From Mercenaria mercenaria (taxonomy: Eukaryota; Mollusca; Bivalvia; Venerida; Veneridae): 64,000 nt of DNA. The stretch lies in the NCBI RefSeq assembly GCF_021730395.1, contig NC_069378.1:44467001-44531000 (forward strand), written 5' to 3'. The notes beneath the pieces are model-generated. The model saw only the letters and a program-made list of their open reading frames with translations. It had not been told where the DNA came from and did no database searches. Of the stretch, positions 1-11,200 are shown piece after piece. Position 1 is the stretch's first letter. Each line of letters begins with the position of its first letter. The position numbers and the translations under genes are program-made.

Positions 1-734
1 CTCTGCAATTTTGTCAGGCGCGATAATTATCGTTTAAACATTCTTGTATTATAAGTTGATAGTACTAGTATCTTAACTCTTGATTGCGAAACTAGGTCTT
101 ACAACTTTTATTAATCGGTCTCATTACCCATTCCAGGTGTAATCAACCTCGAGTTTTTAGTTGTGTTGTAAAATTAAAAATGCAATAAATAGTTTAAAAC
201 AACGCAAACTCATCACAAATTGCTGTTCCTTGTAGAAAAATGATAGAAGTTTGTGATTTTACAAGTTATTCTATTTCTCTGAGACTGAGACTTACCAGTA
301 TACTTGATCACACCTCACTAAAATTATCATATTTTTACTTTGAACCTGCTGATTTTTGTAAGTTATATATTATTGTGTTCCCAATAAATTGCTTTATAAT
401 GTGCCGAAAACCGCATCTAAAATCAACCAGCCGTTACGGAACTGCATACGTATTTATATTACATATTGAACGCCCCTCGTAGAGTCATTTTAAGGCTAAT
501 TAATTTTAGCAGTGCTAGTGCTACATACAGGCACCAATAGAATGCATTTCTTTTCTTCATTTGCGTACTTACTAATGTGCTAACGCTGAAAGATTTTCAG
601 TTAGTTAAGGAAAGGATCATAACCCGCTGGAGTCAATCAGTGTAAGCGAGGTCAAACACGCGCAAATCTATCTCTAATCATTGTCGCACAATATGTGTAT
701 TCGTGAAAGTGGTTCTGTCTGAAAAGTTAATGTA
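1..734. other. Gene-free left flank
   Basis: AT-rich sequence with no recognisable exon, RNA gene or repeat. It lies directly upstream of the signal-peptide exon at 735, so any promoter for that exon should be here, but I see no convincing TATA box or initiator. Confidence 0.4.
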
Positions 735-786
735 ATGGCCGCCACAGTATATTTATTTCAAATTTGTTTTTTCCTTTGCTTGTCAG
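735..786 (+). CDS. Signal-peptide first exon, alternative or paralogous to the C-type lectin first exon
   Basis: The ATG at 735 opens a 52-nt exon encoding a short hydrophobic leader, MAATVYLFQICFFLCLS, followed by one base of the next codon and a strong donor (G|GTAAGT, GT at 787-788). Length (52 nt), phase (1) and residue pattern match the lectin first exon at 8211-8262, whose leader begins MASTIYIFQNLFLICMF. The phase is compatible with splicing to the lectin exon at 11001. No second set of lectin exons was recognised between 0.8 and 8.2 kb. It is therefore either an alternative first exon of the same gene or the only remaining exon of a duplicated copy. The resemblance is clear; which explanation holds is inference. 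Confidence 0.6.
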
Positions 787-2421
787 GTAAGTGAATTTGT
801 CATGCTTCTTATTTTTTGTTTAGGTATTTTCTTTTTATTACGGAAATTGACAGTATTTGATGCATGCAGAAAGAACTGTAATACCTACTACTTTGTACTT
901 TTATGAACAAACAACTTTCCGCCCATAGCTTGGTATGTGTAACCTGATTGAGTGCAAGGTTCAAACTATTTGTATCAATATAGACACAGAATGAATAACT
1001 TAAAATTGAAGTTAACCAATGTACCACTTAAGACTTATCAGGTATTGTGTAACTTGCCGTAATATTTAGATAAGTAAATTAAAATGAGAATCTCTAGGCG
1101 TCTGTTGATAGGAAATTTACACTTGCTGCAACAGCAGCGATGAGTGGTGTACATTTCACTAATGTAAAGACTCATCAGGCCGAGTAATTAATTATTTTCA
1201 TTGGTTGAATTTTATGCCTGCAAAGGATCTTCTCTTAGTTTTATTTTTACAGTTACTGTTTATTTGTTTCATATATAATAGTACGATATATAAACATGCA
1301 CTAAAGCTACAGAGTCACTAGTCAATACCAACTGTAGTTCCGATAAACGGCCAGTGGTGTGTGATATTTTTAAAAGCTTGGCGACTGGGTTTCCACAACC
1401 CCAAAGCGCCGAACACACGCAGTGTAGGACCACCATAGGTTGTATACGTCTTGCTGTTAATGACCTTTCAAAATTGAATACTAATTATATATAACTATTA
1501 TTCATGGCGAAAGCGCCTGTCGAAAAACTGAAAATTATATAACTGGGTTAGCAATAGAGGACGTGTTTAGATTTTGTTATGTCGAAATAAGTGAATTATT
1601 AAAACAGTTGTGTTTTATTGAAATTAAAACGCACTTGCTTCTTTTACCTTAGATGATAATTCCCCCATTCCCTTCTCGTGCACTCTTTCAGTTTGAAAAC
1701 TGTGTTCTTTCAGGTTGAAAACTTTGTTTAAGAACGTTGTCTTACTAAGTAACGATGACCAGTTAACGAACCATTTAGTACTAGCATCGAACCATTCCCC
1801 GCAGCTAGTTTTGATATCTTCCCCATATTAATAACGTGTGGTAGACTTTCTAATTTTGGACGATATAACATGGGTAACAACTTCCTCAGTCGGATATCAA
1901 ACTCAAACACGAGACATCTCGTTCCACAGTCAGTTGCTTCATCTTCTGTGATAATCAACTTGAAGCAGAGGTCTTGAGGTGAATCTTATTTCGATTGTCA
2001 GATTTTACATAAGATAGGGGTATCATCAAAATATGTAGCATGTGTGTAATGGATTATTATCATTATATCACATTTCGGCAAAGTATCATCTAGCTAAAAT
2101 TATAAAGTGTGATTATTGTTGAAATTCTAGCGAAAATACCAAAATTAATTATCAAGTTTTGTTGTTGCAAACTTGTCCCAAGTGAAACAAAATTATGTCA
2201 AAATATCTTAATACGTCAGATTTGCCATATCATGACGAGGTATGTCTTACATGGACAACAGTTCATCAACAGACTATTCCCGAATTTACGTTGACATGTA
2301 GAGAGGTTGAGATTTCACATTTCTAAGGTATATTGTACGTTTTGTCTCTGTTTTGCAATGAGCGTCTATAATTAAGATTAAAATTCAGATTATTATACTT
2401 GGCGAACAAGTTCAGTATATT
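787..2421. other. Non-coding stretch after the first exon
   Basis: No exon or mobile element recognised. The sequence would be intron if the exon at 735-786 splices to the lectin exons downstream. Confidence 0.4.
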
Positions 2422-2862
2422 GGTGCTGAAAATGTACTTGAGCACGCAACTTAGTCAAATAAATCGAACATATTTTAGCAGACGCGTATTTATTTATTTG
2501 TTATACTATTAAGTTTACAGATTTTTTTTTACACAAACGGTAAACGAACAAGGTAAAATCGTTACCTCTCTATCTAAACAAAGACAGTTCTCCATATATA
2601 GTCCATCCTAAGAAATGGCCAGAAGTCATCTAAAGTCAGAATAAATTTGTGTAAGTTTGAACCTAGTTAAAACCGGTTTCCTGAACCAGCTTTCTACACA
2701 TGTATAGATTACTATGAGTTCAAAATTAATCAAAATTTATCATAAGCAGGTTTCATTAAATTGACCCCATTTTTATATAAATACGCTCGTTGTTTATTTC
2801 ATAAAATATGAAAAATTCCGTTAAGTCACAGAAACACGTCACGTCGGCATATTATTTGGCGA
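2422..2862 (+). repeat. Low-copy dispersed repeat, copy 1
   Basis: This segment aligns by eye, with many substitutions and small indels, to 25389-25810. Shared landmarks in the same order are GTGCTGAAAAT, a CGAACATA..TTTTA-CAGACG block, AACCTAGTT-AAAC-GGTTTCC, CATAAGCAGG and CACGTCGGCATATTA. Weaker matches continue at about 3280-3360 and 4570-4640, interrupted in this copy by two SINEs. The family is not recognised. Confidence 0.6.
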
Positions 2863-3579
2863 CCTTTAGGCGCTGAGAAAAAGAACGACAGGATTTGATC
2901 AACTAGTTAGATATATTTAAGAATTTTCATGAAGGAAATGATATAACAGACCTACGTTACAATCGATTCCACACACTCCACCGATTAATGCTCGTGCTGA
3001 ATAACTCATTAGACGTCCGTGCACTCCCAGGTTTTTCTACGGAACGTGTTACTTACCGTGGTTTAACAGTTTTCACATTTACGCGTTTACGACAGGTCGA
3101 CCTGCTACATATGGCGCCAAATAGTGCTTCGCTATCTCAGATTCTACTTTCTTACTTAAAGACAATACGAATTTGTTACAAGACGCGTGTTTAACTCATT
3201 CTGATTTCACCCCGTGGAAGTTTTCCGCAGGCGTATTATCTCTTCATGTTGTTTTGGTACGTTGAAACAAAACCAGTCAAAACCGGCAACCTATTTTAAA
3301 GGGTTTTCTCCACTTCATCTACAAACTTCTTCAGTCACTTTATTTTCAGTATAGGTTAAAAAAAGAAAATGTGGTCTGAATTGAACTTAATGCATCAAAT
3401 ACTGTGCATAATGTTACATTCGTTGAATAAAATGTTTTACCGTTAAACACATAGTCTTGGCCTAATATATGCCATATCAATCGTAACTAGATCATTTGTA
3501 CTTGTTCTGCTAAATATTTTCCTTTCATTCAAAGCATGTTTACCGTCATGGAAATATAAAAGTATACAGTTTATTCTGC
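2863..3579. other. Non-coding stretch
   Basis: No gene seen. About 3280-3360 carries patches resembling 25838-26020, so the dispersed repeat probably extends through here in degraded form. Confidence 0.35.
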
Positions 3580-3842
3580 TTGTTTGTTTCGGGTTTAATT
3601 CCGTTTCTTCAACAGTATTTCAGGCATGTAACGGCGGGCAGTTAACCTAACCAGTGCACCTGGATTCTATACCAGTACTAGGCTGTTCTCCGCAAGTAAC
3701 TGCTAACTTCTCCACATGAATTATTAGAGATGGAGGACGAATGATTTCAGACACAATGAAGATACACCCCGCCCGAGGATTCAACTCACGACCCCGCGAT
3801 CTGTAGACCAACACTCTCCCTATTGAGCTAATCGGGCGCTCT
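3580..3842 (-). mobile_element. tRNA-derived SINE, family A, copy 1
   Basis: On the minus strand it begins with a tRNA-like head: an A-box-like TTAGCTCAATAGGGAGAG, a B-box-like GAGTTGAATCC, and acceptor-like ends GCCCGA/TCGGGC. A body follows with the landmarks GGAGGACGAATGATT, CCCACATGAAT-type and CCTAACCAGTG (plus-strand spelling), and the copy ends in a T-rich stretch on the plus strand. The same head and body recur at 32569-32845, and the tail alone at 32301-32378. It probably inserted after the surrounding dispersed repeat duplicated, because the copy at 25.4-26.1 kb lacks it. Confidence 0.8.
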
Positions 3843-4004
3843 AGTTCATTCTGTGGCGGGTCTTTAAGTACGAGTGAACCGAAAAATCTAAAAATACCTA
3901 AAATTTAAAGAAGTTTGAAACTGAAACTGAAACTGCTTTATTTGATTAAACGCCTAATTTTACACATAGTATATTCACTGGCGTTGTACATTAACTTATA
4001 CCAG

Positions 4005-4397
4005 ATTTATATAGCGCCCAAGGCGCTTTACATAGTTCAAATGCAGCCACACAGGGCGCATAATTCATCCTCTACTAGTACAGACACAGAGCGATCTGAC
4101 CAGAGGGACAGAGTGAAACAAAGCCCCCACGACAGAGAGATCAGAAATCAGATACAAACTTATCCGGCTAACTTAGCCTAGCTCGTTTCGAATAGACAGC
4201 CTGGTTCTTTATATAACGTGCCCAGTGTATAGCACTGATACACGCAAGGATTGCCCGGGTTCCTGACCAGTACACCTCTAGTTGGGTGGGAAACACTGAA
4301 AAGCGTTTCTGAAAATTCCCGAGTAGCTGCCGGGGATCGAACCCCGACCTCAGGATTGGAAGGCCAGTGTGCAAACCACTGAGCTATCCGTCCACCC
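4005..4397 (-). mobile_element. tRNA-derived SINE, family C, copy 1
   Basis: Read from 4397 on the minus strand the head is GGACGGATAGCTCAGTGGTT (A box), then an anticodon region containing TTCCAATCC, then B box GGGGTTCGATCCCC. This resembles a tRNA with a TCC anticodon (Gly-like). The body ends with the landmark TTATATAGCGCC near 4010-4020. A truncated relative without the head lies at 14893-15130. Confidence 0.8.
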
Positions 4398-7300
4398 AAA
4401 AGAAGTTTTCTCCGCTTCATTTCCGATGTCCCAGTAACTGATCCCTCATGTATTAAGCACTTGTTACTTTGACCTGACTGTCAACAAACACATGGCAGAT
4501 AACGTGAATACAATTTCTCTTTTTGTTTTGACCTAAATATTGTTGATTAAAAAAAAACTCGGTCATGAAGAAATAGGTCGAACAATACATGTCCAATAGT
4601 ATTTTACTACAGTAATTGATTCTCCGTGCAGTCATGCACGTTTGGGGCATTTTCTGACTACGTTATAATTGCACGGCACTGATGTTATAAGTAATTGATC
4701 AAAAACAAAATGATAGTATATGCTGATATAATTTGGGTTATTTAATATCATATTCTTTTAACATTCTACAAGTCTTTGAAGCCACGGGCCGAAATAAACA
4801 TTTTTCAACGAACGATTCATTAAATCTGAGTAATACAATGTTTGCTTTTACTTAAAGTAATACATCATTAGATAGAAAATAAGTTTGAATGAGATGTAGA
4901 TTTTCTTTTTGTTTACGCATATAAGAGAATTATAATTATTGTAACATGCAGTAGTACTATATGTTTTAACATGCCCTATGTAAAAGATCGCCGCTTTAGT
5001 AGTTCAGCCATTGCAGATCAATCTTCCAGTCCTAGCATGTTCATTTTATGTTAATGGGATCATTGCCTCACTGGCGGGTTTCTAAATAACACATAAAAGA
5101 TATCATAGCTTGTCGTTTGATGCGTGGAATACTATACACTTCATTTATAAATTAAAACCCACAAGATTTACATAAATATATGAAATAGCTGATATGGCGT
5201 TTGGCGAACGTTTTGCAATTTGACCACGGAGGAAAGTTAAACTGTTAGATACGAAATGGGTTTGCAATAAGAATGACTCTTTGCTTCTAAATCAATAAGT
5301 CATAGTCATTTTTTAATCTTTTTTTTATTAGACATTCTTGCGTTTAGAACTTTTATATTATTTGTCATTATAAGCAATCGTTATCATAAATAAACGCCCA
5401 TAATATGTGACTCAGTTTTTTTTAAAAAATATGTATTATTTTAATCAACAGGAAACAAAAAAAAAATGTAAAACTAAAGGAAACTCATTATATATGCCAT
5501 TTGGTATATGTCAGCATGATCCGGAAATCGACCTGCATTTGCAAATATTAAGGCGACATGCAGATTAATCTGACCGTTTTAGCAACATCACTACTAGCTT
5601 GAATAAAACTTATTACTTGTTCGCGAAATACAGCTCATTTCGCATTTTAGATTATGAATGTGTATTGCTTAAGACCACAGTTATTTTTACTTTATGTTCT
5701 ATATAGGCACTGGACACTTTTGCAATTTTACATGCATTCCAACCTTCTTAAAAACAACTGAACTGAACAGAACTATTCAAGAGAAAAAATTCCAGCCACA
5801 ATAAACATAGTGTTGGCCGGCTCTTTTTCCACCATTTTGAACTAAATCACATGCGTATGAAGAATAGGCGAACAGGCAAAACAGGCCCTACCAAAAAGTA
5901 ATATCGTGGATATTCTGACTTTCTTATTCGGTCAAATTGTACATGTACATGCTATTTCATATCACCTCTATTAAATTATGCCATTTATTGCAGGTCTTTC
6001 ACTCAAAAATTCATAAATTTTCACCATAAAACAGAGTAACTATTTTCCGCGTAACCACTCCCTTATTGCGATCAACCAAGAGCAATTAACTCAGATCTTG
6101 TGCCTATTTAGCGAATCGCTTAATTTGCGTCGAGGTGCAGGGAAGGCGGTATTTCGCATTTCTTAATAATGATATTGACGCTATTAAAAAGTGCGATTGT
6201 CTTCTCTAAATATTTACTTGACTCAATTTCATATTGCACATATATGAAAAGATGTTTAAACATGCCCTTATTTTAGCGCTAGATCCTTATAGATCTTGCT
6301 GTTATCAAAGCATGTTGGTTTTTTCTCAGGGGCAAGTTAAAACTGTGACAACAAGATAATGTCTATATCTTCGGTGCTTATTTGTACTTAATCAGCATGG
6401 CTTGAAGGGTTCTGGTTGACGGTCACCAAGGCGGCACTTAATATAGATTATTATTGAAAGCCAAAACAAAAAGAGAATGTTAGTCCCCCTTCTCATCAAC
6501 CCCGCACGGGATATTTAAGGACAAATCAAAACAGCTTGAAGGAACTTTCTAAAAAATAAATAAATAAAAAAAAAAAAAAAAAAAAAAGAAACTGAATAAT
6601 ATTTTACTGAGCTGTTACTTTCTGTTTTGGTGAAACAAAAATCTGAAAATATATCTTTCAATTTGATATTTAGTAAACAGAGTTGTCAGAGTTAAATATG
6701 GAAATACTTCAATTAAATATATAGATTTGTTTAGGACTTGATTTCTACTTTATTTATACTTTGATGTATAAATTCAATGCAATAAGGTATTTGCAGTGTC
6801 TTTCAAAACCTATGTTTCGATACATATCAGCGCCGAGTTTCAGCATGAGGAATTATTTCATGTAAGAACAAAAATTCTGTAAGATCCTTTCAGCCAATTC
6901 AGTTGTACAGTTTAGCACCGGAATCAGAAGAACTCTTTTTCAGATCAATAATATTGAATTAACACCATGATTCAAAAGAACCATTCGAATTGCTTACTAT
7001 AGTTTAGTGGTTTTATAACATTTATTAAAATATTGAGCCGTCCATCTGATTTACAGAAGGCCGGTAGTTCTACTAAGGTACTTGATTGCACTGAATTTAG
7101 CCCTTATGACTATTAAGGTTTCAATCAACAACTATAAATAGAATTCGATTTAAGATGGTCACAATTCAGTGGATATTTTACGATCTCTTTCTAAAGACCT
7201 CTATCTGATCGCACAAACGGCAATTAGCGTTGTACAATTCAACATCTCTCAAAGTAATTTATACTTTATAGACATTTGATGTAAATTTTGGTACTACCTC

Positions 7301-8210
7301 GACATTTTTGCTGTGATGTTTGAAGTAAATCTTTGAAAAGATACAACATATATATCATAATGTCAAATTTCGTCAGTGTCTTTCAGTGTCAAACTTTAGA
7401 TGCGTAGGTCTCTTATATAGTGCCAGTCTATTAAAATATATTTTTAACCATTAATATTTCTCTACGTGACATTGATGAACAGGGACTTCGGAGTTTTATA
7501 GCTGTACATTGAGCATATCCTGGGTTCAAGAAGTATGTGACTTATACTACCATTGCTTTATGCTGTTTGTTATTATGAGTAATAGTGTTGGTACTGTCAT
7601 AATTGTAACTGGTGAAATTTTTAAAACGACCTATATTTCAATCAGTGTTAGGATCTCATAATTTAAAACAAAAGCTAAATGATATTGTTACAAACGGTTA
7701 AATCAATCATACTAGGAAATATTTCAAATAAATATATTCAATCCGTAATGTACCGTTATATGTACCTGGGATTTTGGAACATTCTTTTCTTTTGTTGGGA
7801 TTTTGGAACGATCATAGATCAATAATAAAAGACTGTTCCAACAAACAAGGTTATTCAGGGTATATATATATATATATACATTGTAAAGGTAATTGAACAC
7901 TTTCGCATTTCAGACAAATGGGGCGTCCTTTAGGAGATTATATTGATAACATCTAGAGGAATGTATTTTAGGATGTAAAGTCATTTAGTTTTCAAAGCTG
8001 ATGAAAACTTCAGTCAGTTATTTCCTTTGTAACGGCTGTATTGCCAACTTCAAGAAATAACAGTCATAGATTTTGTCTTCAACTTTTCTGACAGTCATGT
8101 CAGCTTTAAGTCTTTTCCCGCTGTTAATGACGTGCGACCGAGAAACGATATCTATCGCTTATCATGTGTCCTTATCTTGTAATTTGCACATTTGTGAGTG
8201 GTGTTTTATA
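4398..8210. other. Long non-coding stretch
   Basis: No exon recognised. It contains a weak continuation of the dispersed repeat near 4570-4640, an A-rich tract at about 6551-6587 that could be the tail of a retroposed fragment, and a short (TA)n at about 7861-7879. A segment near 5813-5900 resembles the minus strand of about 28020-28140 and may be another unclassified repeat. Confidence 0.4.
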
Positions 8211-8262
8211 ATGGCATCTACAATATACATTTTTCAAAATCTTTTTCTTATTTGTATGTTTG
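8211..8262 (+). CDS. C-type lectin exon 1 (signal peptide)
   Basis: The ATG at 8211 starts the leader MASTIYIFQNLFLICMF. The exon ends in phase 1 at G|GTAAGT (GT at 8263-8264). Joined to the next exon, the leader continues AFAESSCCSDRW, so cleavage after AFA is plausible. A matching exon of the same length is at 735-786. Confidence 0.8.
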
Positions 8263-11200
8263 GTAAGTTTTTTTTTTTTTATTGATTACATTCAAAATTT
8301 ATGCTTTTTGTCAGTCTATATTTCTATTTTGGCTGGTATGGCAGTAACTGATAAATATACATCGAACAACATTTAAGTTCGTTTCTTTTTCTTCGAATAA
8401 TCCGACCAACAAAAATATTTTATGAAATTTTACAAAAAAGGTATATTTATTTATTTTGTTGGGTTTAAAGTCGCAACGACACAATTACAGGTCTTAGGAC
8501 GATTTTCAAGCTTTGATAGTGGAAAGAGATCTAAAGAGTCCCTCCGTGTATTATTTATTCACGAGCGGGCACCTGCGTAGAACCACAGACCTTCCGTAAA
8601 CTACATGGAGAAATTCAGCGCTCCGCGTGACGCTCGAGCCCAAATCGATGAGGGGCATTTATTTTGGAGTCAACAAAATTAACCACCCGTTCCCCAAGAA
8701 AAAGTACAGTACCCCTCACACGTATAGCTTAAAGTTCATATTTTGAAATAATTTTCAACTTTAAGTTTAAGCGAGGCGAAGTCGAAGCGAGAACATGACT
8801 GTTAGCCTAAGGGCAAAATGGGGTAACTGGGACACTTTCAGAAACACTGATGAATAATATTTTAGAAAGACAAAATATAAACTAGATTTATTGATATTTT
8901 AGTATGCACAGCCTATATAATATATGACGAATACAAACGTTTTCAAATACCTGATAACCTGTGATTAACTATGAATTAATGAAACATTGGTCAAGTGCCC
9001 GAAGTTACCCCGCCCAGTTGGGGTAACTTGGGACGTTTTACTTGTATTAAAATTGTGTATATTACTGTCGGTTTTATGACAAGTGAAACCATTCATGTCC
9101 ACAGATCAAAAAAGAAGTGTAAACTAAAAATATTACCTCAGTATCAATTACAATTTATGACTGTTTTGTAAAACAAAGATGAATAGAGAAATCAATGTCC
9201 AATTTTTCCCAAATAATGTATTTATTTGTTTCAATACATGCTTATTATAAAAATCGTATAAATTAAAAAATGTTTAAAGTGTAAATAACTATGTGTGAAT
9301 TAAACATAAACTTGACATAATCCATTATGTACTTATCTATGTGTTTTTACACTTGAAACTGATCAAAATTTTAAACAGTCTTAAAACATAGTAACTGTTG
9401 TTATCAAATATTAACGGGACAATTAAAATGTGTCTTTTTTCACAAAGAAATAAGAACATTAACTAGAAAAATGCCATGTCCTTGATTTGCAATGATACAT
9501 TTTACGCTTCAATATTTCAAACAAGTTTAATACGATATTACATGTATACGAGAACCAGCTTCTTGTGTCAAAAATTATTATGACGTCACAATTATGACCA
9601 AGACGTATCGAAATTTAATATCTGTAAGATCTTATCGATACCGACAACATATAAGCAAATATATCTATAAAGTCAGACGAATATTTCTACTGTGCGTTTC
9701 ACTAGACAGGAAGATAACGAGAACATTTAATGCACAATCTGAAAAAATAGGCATAATTATTTACAGCGTGTAATTGTATGTTTTCTTACTTTTATTTAAT
9801 AAGTAATACTCAACATATCTCTAAGAAAATCGATTCTTAAAATATTTCCCAATTCCATCGGCAGAAGACTTTTGTCATAATAGTCTTGAACACTGATTGT
9901 TCTTTTTCAACATATGATATCATTTAGGAAACGTACCCCATATTTACCCCAATTTACTTAAATGTGTAAAGTGTCCCAGTTTCCCCATTGTCCCAGTTAC
10001 CCCATTTTACCCTAATAGCTTCAATTTAAAAAAAAAATCTGGTTTCATATAATCGCTAATAAAGTAAAGCTGAAAGCAGCTATTTGCAACATTAGTTGTT
10101 TCATTTAACCCTTTCTGTGTATTATACCACTCGTTTGCATATTCAGATTTGAAGCTCTCTTGTCAGTGAATTGATTTTTGGTTGTGAGTTTATCCCGCTA
10201 GCAAAGGTAAAGTGTATTTCTGACAATCATAGCATCTTTTTTTGATTCCAAATCACGTGCTACACAAAATAGCCCCATTCATGAACAATGCGGATGAATT
10301 ATCAATGAACAAGCAGTTCTTATTCAACCTGTATCCTGTCGCACTGACCATTTAAATTATATAAGGTCTATCAATGATAAGCTATTCCAGACCATGGTTA
10401 CATCACAAGCTGGCTGGGTAAGGCAGAGTTCATCTTAGATATGAGGCACATTAAATTTGTATTTGTTTCTCATTCATGTATAGTCGTAGACTGACATTTA
10501 AACAGAAAATAAATGTACCAAAAACCCTAAACCATCAGACATTTCAAGGCTTTGATTATACTTTGGAGAAGTAGGTTCCTTTTTGATGTCAATGTGCATG
10601 TTAAGGATTAACTTGGTGGGAATTTCTTTTGTGTATACTGTCTTGTGACTGTCAGACATGCTGGGGGTTAAGAATGACAGTTAAGATTTGCATCATAAAA
10701 CATTTTAAGCTCCCCAGTGGTGTTTTGCCAGTGACTGTTTGTAGGTGAGTGCGTAACTTTGTTCCTCGAATGCCCCTTGCTTGCTTTGTGTTCGGCGGTC
10801 ATTGTTTTTTTTGCGCTTTGTTTGTATAACTCAATCACCCTGGTGTTCCGTAGTATTTTTTATCAATCGGCGATATTTATATTTAAAACTACATTCATAG
10901 TAAGGCCAATCACTAAGCTAACTCTGGGTGTATTTTTCCTTACCTTGCTACAGTGTTTGTGTTTTTGTTTTTTGTTACCTTAGATTTTAACTCTTTTCAG
11001 CATTTGCAGAATCATCATGTTGCAGTGATAGATGGACGGCGTTCCAAGGGTCATGCTATTTGTTTGCACATGGAGGAAAACTATCGTTCTATGAGGCTGA
11101 GGTATTTAAGCTTTTCATTTTGTCACCTTGTCAATTGTGGTTTGTTTGTTAAATGCCGTGTAGTATTTACAGTCAACTCATCTTTTGATTAACAAGATAT

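Noticed and set aside
10759-10983. A hydrophobic 74-codon frame that looks like membrane segments
   Set aside because: It is T-rich intron sequence upstream of the lectin exon 2 acceptor, with no start context or domain.
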